Part shown: positions 31,617-43,190 of the stretch, piece after piece
How positions within the stretch are numbered: position 1 is the first letter of the stretch
Layout of the letters: every line of letters begins with the position of its first letter
DNA from: Candolleomyces eurysporus
Lineage: Eukaryota > Basidiomycota > Agaricomycetes > Agaricales > Psathyrellaceae
DNA: 64,000 bases
Reading direction: 5' to 3'
NCBI GenBank assembly: GCA_027579435.1
Contig: JANBPK010000770.1
Coordinates: forward strand, 1 to 64,000
Made by a program: the position numbers and the translations under genes
The notes under the pieces: model-generated
The model's database searches: none
Seen by the model: only the letters and a program-made list of their open reading frames with translations
Told to the model about the DNA's origin: nothing

Positions 31617-33000
31617 CTAGCTGTAAGAAGTTGAACAAGTCAGGTCGGGAAATAAGGATCTGGCTCGTGCAGTCTCAGTATCGAACTGTTCTATATAGGC
31701 ATACACTCTGCTTCGGAAACTGGGCTACGGAGCTCATTCGTCCCCGTCAACAACGTCTCATAGCCGTTAGCCCTGAGCCAGACGAGGAAAGGCAAAGGGA
31801 AGCCTCCCAGGATAACCTGTAGCTGCACCAAGTAGCCGAGTCTTGTTGAGGTTGTACGAAATAGAGGTCTGCCGATATGAATCTCTGCCATGAGGCAACC
31901 GAGAGAGAACACATCTACTCCAAATGACCAGCTGGGACCTGTGGCCATTTGTAGAGACGACAGAGCAAACATAATCAGAAGACATTACCTAGAATGATTT
32001 CAGGCGCGCGGTATCCATTGGATCCGATAGAATGGCGACCGGGGCCGATGCTGACAATGAAGGCTTCGTCGTAGTCGACGATCTTAATCAAGGGGTACTT
32101 GAGAATAGACTTGAAGAGAGTGTCATTATGTGCTTCACGAGATAAATTGTAGACTTACCCTTTTGACAAAGTACCCTCTGGAATAGTCAACATACTCCAA
32201 TGTCTCGTTGTTAATGAGGGCAACGTTCGCTGGTTTGATGTCGGTATGGACAATGCCCGACCTATGAATGACTATTATACATGAATCAGCTGTGTCATGA
32301 AGGAGACGGGTGACAGGGAATACCGACAGTCTAAGCCCGTAATGACCTGAACTCCGATCGCTCTAACCTGACTCTCCATCAATGGTAGGATGCCAGGCGT
32401 GCGCATGAACTCTTCCAGGGATACGCAATATCGCTCGAGGATTGTAATCCTGTACTGCGAAGTCATTGCGTAGGTCACAAAGGTTGCTAGCAGCCTAACA
32501 AATGTTAAAACCGCCGTTAAGAGGAAGTAAGCGAGCACGTACTCTTTGAGACCTTCGCGACTCCTGCTGATTGCCACCCAAAGTCGATGCGCGTCGTTGA
32601 TGCTTGAGAAGGACAGGTCTATTTTGACCGCCTTGACCACCAGATTGCGATTTTTCACGACATCCTTTGCGATCCAAACATACTTATTGCTTGTAGAACA
32701 GATCTCTTTGTTCAAATGAACTATGGAATAGACATGAGAAGCCAAATACACGACAGAAAGAATGTTAGAAGGGTAATCGCCACCACAAACGACGACCAAA
32801 AAGAACGTAACTCACTGTTTTTGGATATGACAGAGGTTACGAGAGCTTGAACCCCGGTCGATTCCATACTTGCTTGTGGGGGAGACCACTGATCTTGTAG
32901 TCAGCTCTTTGAGGAGAAGAAGGCGTATCAACTGTACTTTAACGTCTTCAAGACGCGTGGTTATTAATATTCGATTTTGGGTACGTGATCTCACAGCCAT
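31617..33000 (-). CDS. CMGC-type (SRPK/CLK-like) protein kinase with DYD in place of DFG
   Basis: The minus-strand ATG at 33000 is tentative. Exons separated by 45-60-bp introns encode, in order: NKEICSTSNKYVWIAKD and LVVKAVKIDLSF (beta-3 Lys, about 32640); RITILERYCVSLEEFM and VRAIGVQVITGLDC (helix E); GIVHTDIKPANVALINN (catalytic loop HTDIKPAN, about 32225-32250); LIKIVDYDEAFIVSIGPG (metal-binding DYD, about 32070); SNGYRAPEIIL (APE, about 32000); and SWSFGVDVFSLGCLMAEIHI (helix F, 31875-31935). HT-D in the catalytic loop and the VDVFSLGC block point to the SRPK/CLK branch. The glycine-rich loop is not evident in the first exon. Catalytic Lys and both Asp residues are present, so activity is possible, but the C-lobe after helix F is short and the 3' end (31617 or about 31676) is uncertain. 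Target unknown. Confidence 0.6.
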
Positions 33001-33649
33001 CGTCTAGCTCCGTGCTTTGCTTGATGGTTTCAAGGGAGGGTTTCTTTTTGGTGATTCCTCATACAGCTAATCAGCATGCGAGATTTTCAGTGAAGACACC
33101 TTTACCCACAGTCGTCGTGTGGGCTGAACAGACTACTCGTCTATTCAGATTCATAGCATCAATTTCAGAAGGCGATCTGTCGGATCACGATGCAAAAGAC
33201 CTTTTACCCACAGCTGTCTGAACTTGGAGGCGAGTGATCGGCACCTAATTTATGAATGCAATAAGCGCTATAGTCCCATCAGAAGGCGCCACTGTGGTGC
33301 TCCGCCTCGCTAGAACCGCTTTCAGAGGGCCATTATTATCAATCAAGCAGTACCAGAGGGTAGGTGTGGTCTTTGATGCGAAACAAATCAGGACCGTAGT
33401 TCAGAAGGTAAGGGAGTGGCGTCTCGGCAAGATACAGAATACATTCCATGCACGTCGGTGGAGATTAAGTCCCAGCTCAGTCATGATTCCTCATCGGGTT
33501 CGGTGATGTCTACAGTTTGAGCGGTCCCCTCCCCAATAAGAACATATGGACTAAACACTCCGTTTCCAATGCATTCCCTCAACCAGCTTTACAATTGGAA
33601 GCGGCCGTTGAGATGGAGTACATGTCGATAACAAGACGGAACAAGACTC
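33001..33649. other. Intergenic DNA, no gene seen
   Basis: No open frame with coding character. The two flanking genes both lie on the minus strand. Confidence 0.4.
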
Positions 33650-34290
33650 ACCTAAGCACGATGGCAGTGCACCATGCCTGTTCGCTTTTTTGCATTCTCC
33701 CAAACGTAATCTGATTGCTCCCTGGAAGGCGCTGGTACCGGGAGACCNAAAACGTCGCCAGACCACGGAAGCGAGTGGTTTTCCAGGAAGAATTTGTTGA
33801 TCGGGGCGACAGTAGAGTGCATGCTGACATAAATTCGATAGTGGACCCCAGTCTGGATAATCGTGCCCGGGATAGCCGAAATGCGAACACTGAATGCACC
33901 ATTTGGGAAGACTTGCGACACATCCATGTATTCAACCGGGTATTCTCGTGGGGGAAGTTCGAGATTCACCAGGACGGGTCCCTCTGAGTGAGTAGCAGCA
34001 AAGAGGAAACATCTGACTCCGGGCTAAAAGAGTGTCAGTCTAATAGCAAAGGAGACCATAGAGGAGACATACCATGCTCCCATTAGCAGACCTAATTTGT
34101 GACCGGGGACTGGATGTTGTATTTGCATTGTTGGGCCTTTGTATTGGATGGTGCTGAACAGACACGAGGTTAGACTCGACGAGAATCAGGTTGACAGCAG
34201 ATTTACCCCAAGTAGCATAGGAAGATGATGGAGGAAACCAGTGTTTACAGGCCTTCCGACAACGAGCAGAGGCCTGGGGGTCATTGTACT
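33650..34290 (-). CDS. Hypothetical protein, two or three exons
   Basis: The best-supported exon (about 34028 to the TAG at about 33653) encodes VRCFLFAATHSEGPVLVNLE, PREYPVEYMDVSQVFPNGAF, VRISAIPGTIIQTGVHYRIY, NKFFLENHSLPWSGDV and SDYVWENAKKRTGMVHCHRA. An N at 33748 affects one codon. Upstream, across an intron ending TTTTAG (about 34028), a frame with YKGPTMQIQHPVPGHKLGLL (34060-34150) fits; the first exon and its start codon are not resolved. I do not recognise the family. Confidence 0.4.
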
Positions 34291-34477
34291 CTACGCTCAA
34301 AGGGTTTCAGTTAAGCAAAGTCGTTTTATAGCCCTCGTTTTGGCCATCTTAGACGGGGTTTGTGAATGATTAGTCTTGGTCGCACTTCTGATTTTAGAGC
34401 AAAGAAAAATGAGATTGGGGTTGGGAACCCGTCAAAGTCTACAAAGCTTCCGTATAGTACTATAAGGCTAGATCGGG

Positions 34478-35762
34478 CTATGCTGAACCGATATCCGACG
34501 TCATAGAGCCACAGTTTATCTCCATGAGTCTAAATAACAAGTCAGCACCACGGGGGAGGGTTGGCTCTGAGTGTGTTGTAACTCACCGAGGTGTCGAACA
34601 GGGATCTCCAATGCGAATATAAGAATATGCCCTTGTTTCCGCGCAGCTGAAATCGACAACTTCGAACCTAGGACCTTCGATATCGTCGCTTTTTTCGAAG
34701 GGATCTGAATATGCTCGTTTTAGATCTTCAGGTAGAATGTGTTTCAGGACGTGACTTACCGAGAGGGATCACAGGTTGGATGAGACAATGCTTGTCCCCG
34801 ATATATCGATACCCTAAGGTGACCTCTTTGTGGTGCCATTTGTTCAGAGGAGGGCCAGGCACAATCTCGTAAGTCAGCCTCCCACTCCATTCTTCTCTGG
34901 TCGATATAGTATAAAGACCGCGAATAGGAAAACGGGGATACTGGGCTACTCGTGTACCTGATACCACGAAGGAACGCATTGAGACGAGGGTGCTGTGAGC
35001 AAAGACTGATACTGCGTATTTTGATGTGATATAGTTCATGAGCATGGCTGGAAAAGGACAGTTTAGCTGTAATCCACAAATGTTTCATGAATACATACTT
35101 GAATGCTGCGACAAGATGTGTTTGTGTGGCCTACATCGTATCAGGCGCACCACGACAAACCGTTCCGTGAGGGCGGTCGGTGTCTGGGACGGAGGGAGGA
35201 CCTTCTTGAAGAGGAATCGGTATGCACGGTGATGACAAGCATCAAAACTCTTCTCAGTGCTGCGAGTTGAGAGAGCGTGACCGTGAAGGCGTATCGCACA
35301 GCGCAGCTCGTGCTGAAAATCCCCTCTAAGCCCTGTTCTGGAAATGCAGAACATGTAGCCTTGGTGTACCAACTCTTCAGCTAGTGGAACAACCCTATCT
35401 AGAGTCGTACAAACTTCGAGATCGTCGTCTTCATCTACACACCCGTGGAAAAAGCGGAGGACATTGTCCCCGCATAGAACTGTTGTTCTTTCGTCGAGTA
35501 GGTGAAGGATTCGTTCCGGTAACCGGAACCAGATCTTCACAAATGCCTTGATGTCCCAGCGCTTTGAGAGGTACCACTTGACAACACAATACAAAGCGAA
35601 ATTGGTCCTGGCCAGCCGTAAAAGGGACGACAAAGGCCACACGCGAAAGAATGATTGGATGAACGCCGCATGACCAGAAGACGGAGAATGGTTGTTAAGG
35701 GTGGCATGGCCAAGCAAGACCTTTTCCAGAACGGAAATTCCAGGGGTAGTAGTTGCAGACAT
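34478..35762 (-). CDS. F-box-like / nucleotidyltransferase-fold protein A (divergent paralogue)
   Basis: Four exons with continuous phase: 35099-35762, 34760-35047, 34587-34704 and 34478-34529; 373 residues, ATG at 35762. An F-box-like N-terminal stretch (LSSLLRLARTNFALYCVVKW, residues 44-64) precedes the region matching the NTase motif of paralogues B and C. There the G-S becomes G-D (residues 98-99) and the acidic pair is D-L-E (114-116). Exon 2 aligns with B and C from NYITSKYAVSVFAHSTLVS. The second intron joins a DPFE block just as B and C start exon 3 with DP[FL]. Introns 1 and 2 have the same phase (1) as in B and C. Target and activity are unknown; loss of the G-S motif suggests it may not catalyse nucleotide transfer. 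Confidence 0.7.
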
Positions 35763-36640
35763 CGTTGTTGTGAAAAGGCGCAGGGAATGGCGGAAGGAAC
35801 GGTCAACAACTCAGCAATCTCTCAGCCAGAACAGAGTATTATAGGTATCCCGGGATTCAACGCGACTGGTTGACTTCACGCGCAAGACACAAACATTGGA
35901 TTACGGAGAGTAGGACAAACAAAGTTTTCATGAATTACCCACACTACGTTAGACAGTTCTCATCCGATGACGAATGGCGATCAGAATGTTCCAATAAAGA
36001 TGCCTTGAAAGTCTTGATCAAGACTAAATCGGCCACACTTAACCCATAAGGTCTCTTGGACTTTCCAGGACAAATACCGAGAGTGATAGGTTGATAGCAT
36101 GGTCTCATTCACACGCGATGTTGATGCTGATTACATGGGTTGGCTTTGTTCTTGTTGACTTACGGCAGATTGTGTTCAAATCTTTGCGTTGGAAGTTGGC
36201 GTACCACTCCTGTAACCTAACATGGCTTTTTGTCATATGAGGATGGGTTTCTTCTGTCACCAGGTCACCTCGTCCTTATCAAAATACATCCGTCAGATTA
36301 AACATGCGCATATCCACCGATTTTGGAGTGCCCACTTAGTTCTCTGATGCGCATCACTGAAGTCTGAGCGGAACGAAGATATGCCTTCAACCGGAGCCAG
36401 TGGGTGAGTTGCTATAGGGCAAAGGACCCTTTCCGAGGTCTGATTAGAGGCCGTAACTCAATAACCGTACCGGTGATCCGTATACATTACACAGAATGCC
36501 CTTGTGACACTGCAAGATGGATATCTACGGCACATCCGGTCCACACGCACATCTTCTGACAACGTTTGAAAAAGAAGTTGACATTTGTCACACCGACAAG
36601 AAAACATAGAGTCAAGTTTATGCTAAAGAAAGCTTCACTC
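35763..36640. other. Intergenic DNA, no gene seen
   Basis: About 880 bp without a convincing open frame. It contains the likely promoter region of the gene ending at 34478, but no clear TATA box was picked out. Confidence 0.4.
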
Positions 36641-37541
36641 CTACCCACGGAGATCACTGAGTGGCGATGCCTGTGGATGGAGACGACGGCGCTTCATTCC
36701 CGCCCTAGTAAAGTAAGGGTTCTCTTTCTCTGACGATGGAGGCGAATAGGATGTGGAGTCTGAGAAGCAGTAACACCCCAGATATATGAGTACTAGACAG
36801 ACCTGAGTTTGGAAACTGAACACACCTTTGTGCTGTTGGACAGAACGAGAAGATTGCGCCTGACCAACACGACCCAAGGGGGTCTCCCCTTGTGAAGATT
36901 GGGAAGAATCCTGGGACGAATTTGGCTCGTATCCTTCAGAGTCGTCGTCCATGGCAGAATCCGAAGTGACAAAACCAGAGTCTGTAGAAGAGCCAGAGAC
37001 GTCCGACTCTGACGAATCTGAAGGTAGACAAAGCAAATGGGAATTCTGAAATATATAACAGAAGATGAGACTAACCGCCTCTGCGTTCGCGGTACATCCT
37101 ACACAGAAGTGTGGGGTTTTGAACAATTTCTGTCACACAAACTGCACGCTTTTCAGCGCAGGGAGAGCTACAGGGCTGATATGGACTCACGCCTGAAATC
37201 GCATTTATCTTTTTCACCACAAGCCAGAGACACAGTCTTTCCATCACCTCGCCCTCGAACGTTCAGGACAGATTCTGTAGAGTGATAACACTTCGGGATA
37301 TCGAAGTAGTTGGTGGAAGAATGTTTCTCTAGGTTATCAGGCGTGACAGGCTCGCCATCATCCCAAACCGGACTGGTCAAAGTCAATCTAGGGCATAAAC
37401 GAGGAACGAATGCACTCACTACGGAACTTTGATGAGACGGCCAGGCACCGGCGAAGCTTCGAAAGTGAACAAATTGTCAAACACCACGTCCTTGAAAGCA
37501 GGTATAGTGTGATTCATCATATGCGTGCTCCCTCCAAACAT
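36641..37541 (-). CDS. Hypothetical protein with acidic Ser-rich and basic C-terminal parts
   Basis: The minus-strand exons suggested are: about 37570-37425 (MFGGSTHMMNHTIPAFKDVV, ATG at 37541, and FTFEASPVPGRLIKVP); about 37392-37195 (LTLTSPVWDDGEPVTPDNLE, YFDIPKCYHSTESVLNVRGR); about 37035-36825 (SESDVSGSSTDSGFVTSDS, MDDDSEGYEPNSSQ); and 36770-36641 (SYSPPSSEKENPYFTRAG, MKRRRLHPQ, stop at 36641). KRRR suggests nuclear location. The start and the internal joins between 37195 and 37035 are uncertain. No domain recognised; a transcription regulator would fit the composition but this is only a guess. Confidence 0.4.
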
Positions 37542-38011
37542 AAATTCTGTACTTTTATACCTGTGAGGAACAGCGGCGTCCTCAACAGACTTACTCAGAG
37601 TTAGACTTTCCTGCCTGGCCTGGCATCACGGACAATATGACCCACCTATCTCATCAATGACGTCGAGTTTCGCTTCTGAGACTTTGACACTCAGACCAGA
37701 TCAGTGGCCTGACGTCTACTGTCGATCCAGGAGATCAACGTTCGATCAACAGCGACGCGAGAACAGCAACGGACAAACCGATGGGACTGTGTGAATTTGT
37801 GTGGAAAGTATTGATGTTCGGGTTGCCGGTCTTCACATGTACGACTACGCCTCAGACTTTGTACACCGTACACACGCTTGTCTCTCCTTCACGTATAAAA
37901 TGGCACAATGATGTTGCAGGCACACACCCAAACATCAAGTCATTCACACGGCAAGGTGAGTAGTCCAGCCCCATAGTTACATCTTGAGACTCAGAGAGGT
38001 GTTTTGTAGGA
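37542..38011. other. Intergenic DNA with a probable 5'-UTR intron of the F-box gene
   Basis: A GTGAGTAGTCC donor (37956) and a TTTTGTAG acceptor (38009) bound a likely intron just before the ATG at 38012. No gene is seen otherwise. Confidence 0.4.
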
Positions 38012-39180
38012 ATGCCTAATTCAGTGCCGCAAACAGCACAGCGGGCTGTCCCCAGCCTAACACAGAACAAATGGGTCGATGGTATGCCAATCGAAGTCTG
38101 GTCACGCATTTGTGAACTTCTACCGGGTGTAGATAAGTTCACATTCATGCTTATCGCGAGACGCTTCCATGATATCGGAGCTTATGAAGCGTACAAGGTG
38201 CTACTCTTACACGGCGCGATGGGGAGACGATGCTGTGTAACTCTCGCATGTGGCTCCAACTTGGCGTCTTTCTATCTGACCCTCATTCGTGACTTGACAT
38301 ACTACGCCGTTGACTCTTCGGACCGACATCTCTCTTTCCCAATCTTCTCTCGGATCTTGCCGTACATGACCAACATCCACACACTAGCCATTCATATTTC
38401 CCCCCATTTAACGTCGTTCTTCATGTACTGCATGGACAGGCGGATCACCAAGAAACCCAACCTCTATTCGACATTTGGCGGACCACGTGCACAGGACCAG
38501 AACAAGATCCTCGCCCTACCCCTTCTCCACGATCTCACCTTGAACGGCAACTCTTCGTTACTCCCTCTCGCCCCTTTTCGTAACCTCTCGCATTTCGAGA
38601 TGACCCTATTCCAAACCCACAAGTCACTAGCCACTGCACTTAGAGGCTTTGACGCTGGAGACGGACAACAACGCATGCGTTCAATCAGACTACGATTTCA
38701 CCAGAATGTCGACATTGCGAGCGCGGCGGAAGCCATCTCAAAGGTTCTCCCTCGCTTGGAAATGGTAGTTTTGGAACAACCTCACCTCAGGGTAAAGGTA
38801 TGCCATTTCCGTTGTCTTATGCGGAGACTCACGCTCACGGAAAGTCTTAGGCGTTGCTCAAACACCTGGTCAAGACCCCGACCTTCTCGTGTCTTCATAG
38901 ACTCCATTTAAACATCACCGACCGATTTCCGAAGTATTGGACCAAGGATGACCCAGATAGCGTCGCCGCCCGGGTCTTACCAATCATAGAGAAGCTGGCA
39001 AAGGATCGAGACCAATTCCGCTTGGTATCCTTTGGTCGTGTTGCATGGGTGTTGCGCAAAGGGAAGTTTGTCGAAATCCCGGAAACCCTGTTTGACAACG
39101 AAGGCGTTTGGTATGGTAACACCTTTTTAGGAGACAACTCGCTCATTCGTGTTTGGTGTCAACTCGACCACTCGATGTGA
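38012..39180 (+). CDS. F-box domain protein
   Basis: Two exons, 38012-38797 and 38851-39180, both in phase 0, give 371 residues. Residues 21-52 (KWVDGMPIEVWSRICELL, then FTFMLIARRFHD) form a typical F-box: 'P.E.W..I...L......L..V.R.F'. F-box proteins bind Skp1 in SCF ubiquitin ligases and bring substrates through their C-terminal part. The remainder is Leu-rich with irregular LRR-like segments (LPLLHDLTLNGNSSLLPLAP, FRNLSHFEMTL, LPRLEMVVLEQPHL), as in many basidiomycete F-box proteins that expand by lineage. A short intron in the 5' UTR is probable. The substrate is unknown. The reading frame is intact. Confidence 0.8.
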
Positions 39181-39426
39181 AGTAGCATGTAGCAGTAAAC
39201 AATAGTATCACTTAACCTGTAGTCTCGTTCAAGCCAATGCTCTTGACTACCTGTGATTGTAATACTTAACGTTGTCCGGTTCCATGACAAGCCATTCCGA
39301 AGCGCCCAGCGTACAGGTTCACGAATTCGATGTAACGTTGAGCAACTATATACATGTTTCAAGCAGGAAGTGAGTTAACAGGAACTACGGTGCGACGCAC
39401 AAGGAGCTAGCTAAGTCTTCTCCAAG
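39181..39426. other. Convergent intergenic region
   Basis: About 250 bp between the stop codons of the F-box gene (plus) and the TEA gene (minus). No feature beyond presumed 3' UTRs. Confidence 0.4.
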
Positions 39427-40973
39427 TTAAGCGGTAGGTAGTAATCGGTGCTGGGCGGGGTAAGAGCTATCATAGACAGAGTGGCCATGGGAAGTGGGGA
39501 CTTTGGTATACATAAACGGATGGGATGTAGAAGAATAGGGGAAATGCAGAGGGGTGGGGTGACTGTCCATATATCCGGAGTCGAGTGGTGCCTGTGGTAG
39601 ACCATTCTCGATTACACTAACTAACGGCAGAGGCGATATAGTAGACTTCAAGAAGTCCCCAGGAACGAGTCGAGCATTTTCATAGGCAATATGGCCTTCG
39701 TGTCGGTACGGTGAATAATCGCATCGTCCAAAATAGTACACAATATCGACACTCTCAGGTGTCTTGACTGCGCTACGAAGCTTTGGGGTGTCTGGGAATA
39801 CAGTCTGGATAATGGTTAAATCGTTCGGATCTAGGAATAATTTAGCGTCATCTGTGAATCAGAAATAGGAACTCACTCTGAGACTCAACGATCTCCTGCC
39901 AAGTGCAGCTTACAACCTCAAAGTCATAAACATGAGTGATTCTCCCATCGCCGTGACACAACACCTGTCCCATAAATCCATCTTCTTCCAAAATAACCAT
40001 GTCGTTTTCATAGACGGTGAAGTGAGTGCAGCGCTTCAACGGGAATGCAGACGAAATCCGTATCGAGTTCGAGAACAAAGAAAGGGGTTTCAACAAGGGC
40101 CGAGTCGCTGGTATGACAGGATGGGTGGAACGAGTAGATGTTGCGAGCGTTATCGTAGTGAGGGAGGTGAGATTGATCTCGCCGATCGGAATGACAGGGA
40201 CCTGAATCGGATAGAATTGAAGGCTGGCGGCCACTTGAACAAAGACGATAGAAGGTGGCCTTTCACAAGTAACGTCCTTCTTGTAGGCCAGAGGACTGAG
40301 GAAGGGCAAAGGACACTTAAGCATGGGACTGCTCAACCCAACTCTTCCGCGGAGTATGAGAGCGAGCACTGTCTGGGGGATGAGACAAGCCACATATTGG
40401 TACGGTATACGAGGACTCACTCTTACTGTCCTGGCACCTATTTTTGAGTTGCTGAATACGACTGGAGACTTGCTTCAGACTACGAGGCCTTCCCGACAAA
40501 CGCTCGATGTAGTTTGCAATAAACGCGTTCCGTAGAGGGAAGTAGTATTCACCGTTTGGTTTCACCTCGGCGATGAGCCCAATCTCATCATGATACTTCT
40601 TCATACCTATAAGAGTCACAACATGAGGCGAAGACCATAATCAAGCCTGTTCTGGTCTACCTTCAATGAGCAGCGATTCTCTGCCAACACACGGATACAT
40701 CAGCACCACAACATCCCTCGAAGCAGAAGAGACGGCATTGACGCACAATTCAGGCGGCCACACGGCTTCAGGTCTACCGGACACGGTTCTCCAGGTTTGG
40801 CGGCCAGTCATCTGAGTTTCGGCGGCACGCTTGGCAAGCTCCAATGGCGAGGGATTAGAAGACAGACTGTCAATGGTGGTGGTGCCAAAACAGTATGTCG
40901 GTAGGTGGATGTGGCCTCGAGCTGGTGCCGTGGCTTCTCTGAGAGACTGGTGGGCAGTGCGTTGCAAAGGCAT
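39427..40973 (-). CDS. TEA/ATTS-domain transcription factor
   Basis: Five exons with fully consistent phase: 40747-40973, 40661-40680 (only 20 nt), 40421-40606, 39877-40368 and 39427-39851; total 1350 nt, 449 residues, ATG at 40973. The TEA domain spans about residues 68-142, starting with EAVWPPELESLLIEG and ending with the recognition helix RSLKQVSSRIQQLKN, which matches the RKQVSSHIQ helix of TEAD/TEC1/AbaA proteins. The domain is interrupted by three introns. After it come a hydrophobic, Thr/Ser-rich part and a segment FMGQVLCHGDGRITHVYDF, then a Tyr/Pro/His-rich tail (DSGYMDSHPTPLHFPYSS). TEA factors control development in fungi (AbaA conidiation, TEC1 filamentous growth). The fourth exon is unusually rich in Pro/Ser/Leu, but no frame break is needed. 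Confidence 0.8.
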
Positions 40974-41550
40974 GCTAGTGCGGATACGAGTTGAGGAGCT
41001 GCAAAGCTGACAGCGTTGAATTAATTCTGACCCTGACCTTGATGGTCTTTATATCATGACAGACTGGAAGTCGGATCAAGCCCGACGATAAGGAGAGCAG
41101 GCTGGCGTTAAAAAGTAGCGACTGTCAGAATCCGTCAGAGTCCGTCCACACGACTCTGGTATAGATCCGATCTGAACAGTCATGCCAGCGATTCGTGTCA
41201 TGCGACAGTAGGATACAAATTTAATGGTTGAGTATTCCATTCCTGTCCAGCTAGATCTTGGGATGCGTGTTCAATCCTCAAGATATAAGCTATACGCGAA
41301 TGCAGACACTAGACTTCCATTCGCGCTGAGATCTTGGGAGCCCAGAGCGTGTAGGAAAGGAGTATAGCAATCAATTTTATCGATCTACATTACGCTAAAC
41401 ACCGTTCAAAGCAATGCTACACGATCAAGTTCTCGGCTTTGACCCTGAGAACCACGCATCGAATCCGACATAAGGAAAAGCTTTGTCTTGAGCCGGTGAC
41501 ATTTACGGCGAAGAGATTCATGGAGCCGGTGCATAACTAACACAGTTTGA
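40974..41550. other. Intergenic DNA upstream of the TEA gene
   Basis: No gene is seen. A TTTATATCATG stretch near 41049 (minus strand ATATAAA) lies about 75 bp upstream of the TEA start codon and could be its TATA element. Confidence 0.35.
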
Positions 41551-41931
41551 TCAACAACACTCAATGCAAATCATGGCTAGGGGAGGACACTCACTGGCCA
41601 TGGCGCAGTCGCAGAAGTGAGACTTGCGCTCTCGCCAGTGTTCACCGAGAGCAGTGTAACTCTGTTCGCAAGGTTCATAGAAGTCCGTCAAGCGAGGGCC
41701 GACAGCTATCGGTACAGATTCCAGTGTCATTAACAATAAGCCACAACCAAGGATACAACACGCACCTTTATCCTGAAAGTCGGAATCAGAGCGCTCCAAG
41801 GCCCGGAATACGTTCGTTTCCACGGTGACCTCCACCTCGATTGGCAACGCGGACGCGTATTTTGCCGTTGTGCCAGCCAGGTTGAACATGAGGGGAATGC
41901 TGTGGTCTCGGTGACATACAATGCCGGACAT
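41551..41931 (-). CDS. Hypothetical protein, at least two exons
   Basis: One frame gives MSGIVCHRDHSIPLMFNLAG and PIEVEVTVETNVFRALERSD to FQDK. A GTGCGT donor (about 41766) and an ACCGATAG acceptor (about 41706) define a 60-bp intron, after which VGPRLTDFYEPCEQSYTALG and EHWRERKSHFCDCAMASE follow. Both ends are unclear. No family recognised; it could be a remnant. Confidence 0.3.
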   Translation of the reverse strand: MSGIVCHRDHSIPLMFNLAGTTAKYASALPIEVEVTVETNVFRALERSDSDFQDKGACCILGCGLLLMTLESVPIAVGPRLTDFYEPCEQSYTALGEHWRERKSHFCDCAMASECPPLAMICIECC

Positions 41932-41974
41932 AAAGAGGAATCGGTTGGCTAGAACATAAGAGTAGGGTCGCCAA

Positions 41975-43190
41975 GAATTACCGAAACAGCTAGCGTGATA
42001 GACCTGAAATCGTCATGGAACCTGAGAAATGTCAGGGCGCACCCTTCATTTCGATACGAGGATAGAGTCTATGCTGATCGTCAGACAGCTGATACCTCAT
42101 TCGTTGGATGAAAGGCCCATGTAGGCATCAACATTTTGATTCCTCGACAGAAATGGTAAGCGAGATGAACCACAGGCTTGGGGTGATAGGCGACCAAGAC
42201 TTCGATTCGCACGCCACATTACATATTATGGGTGATGTAGTCTGACCAGATCTCACGCTTGGACTCCTCTAAGACTTGTGGTGAAGACTGGTCATTATGT
42301 GTGGAAAGACAAGACTAGGTGGGACAGAAATAGGACAAGAAGACAGGAGCCGATTTGAACCTAACTTACTGTCAAGAAAACACCCATAGTCAACAAGGAT
42401 CGGCCCTCTACCCATGTCGGCGGTGATCATCATAACTCCGGTTGCCTACAGGGTCAATAATTTGCAGGCTGTTACGTAGGCAGGGTGGGTGATTTTGGGT
42501 CAAACCAATGTTTGCAATCAAGTTTGAGAGCAACACTGAACGTCACCAGAACAGCAGATAATAGCTTCGACAAGAGTAAAAACAGAAGTTGAGGGTCCAA
42601 AGAATGTCAGGGTTTGATCGGAGTATCTCTTTGTCCTGCCCTTTGAGTAATCACATACGTTTGGGGTCATTAAGCAGAAACCTGCAATCTAAATATATTC
42701 CGAACATTAGCCAGAACTGTTCTTCCTACAGAATCACTATAGAAGCCGTTGGTTCTAGAACTGTCTGCTTCTATAAATGGGTAGAACAGGAGGACTGAAT
42801 CTCCGCTCACCAATCTAGTCTACCTCAACAATCAGCATCCCCTCTGGAGCCGATTAGCACACCAAATATACGCCACCGCAGTCTTTACCAATAGTGTTCC
42901 ACATGTAACAGCGTGCCTTGAGCTCCTATCTGCTCAGTTACGGGTGTAATATCCATACCCACCCCGATGTCCGGACGTGGCAGGAGCACCTTCAACTGAG
43001 AGAAGAAGTTTCAAGGCGCTCAAAGGATATCTTTGCTGCTTCTGTACATGGACCTTGGAGGAACTCTTCTGTTACTGCGCCTGGTCTCTAATTGAACATT
43101 GGCATACTCTCTTCCAACTAGTCTAGTTGGCGTCTGTATAATAAACACAAGGAGTCTATACACCTCCAAACATATCCAGCAATCAGCAAG
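41975..43190. other. Intergenic DNA, no gene seen
   Basis: About 1.2 kb without a frame of coding character on either strand. Possibly decayed sequence. Confidence 0.4.
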
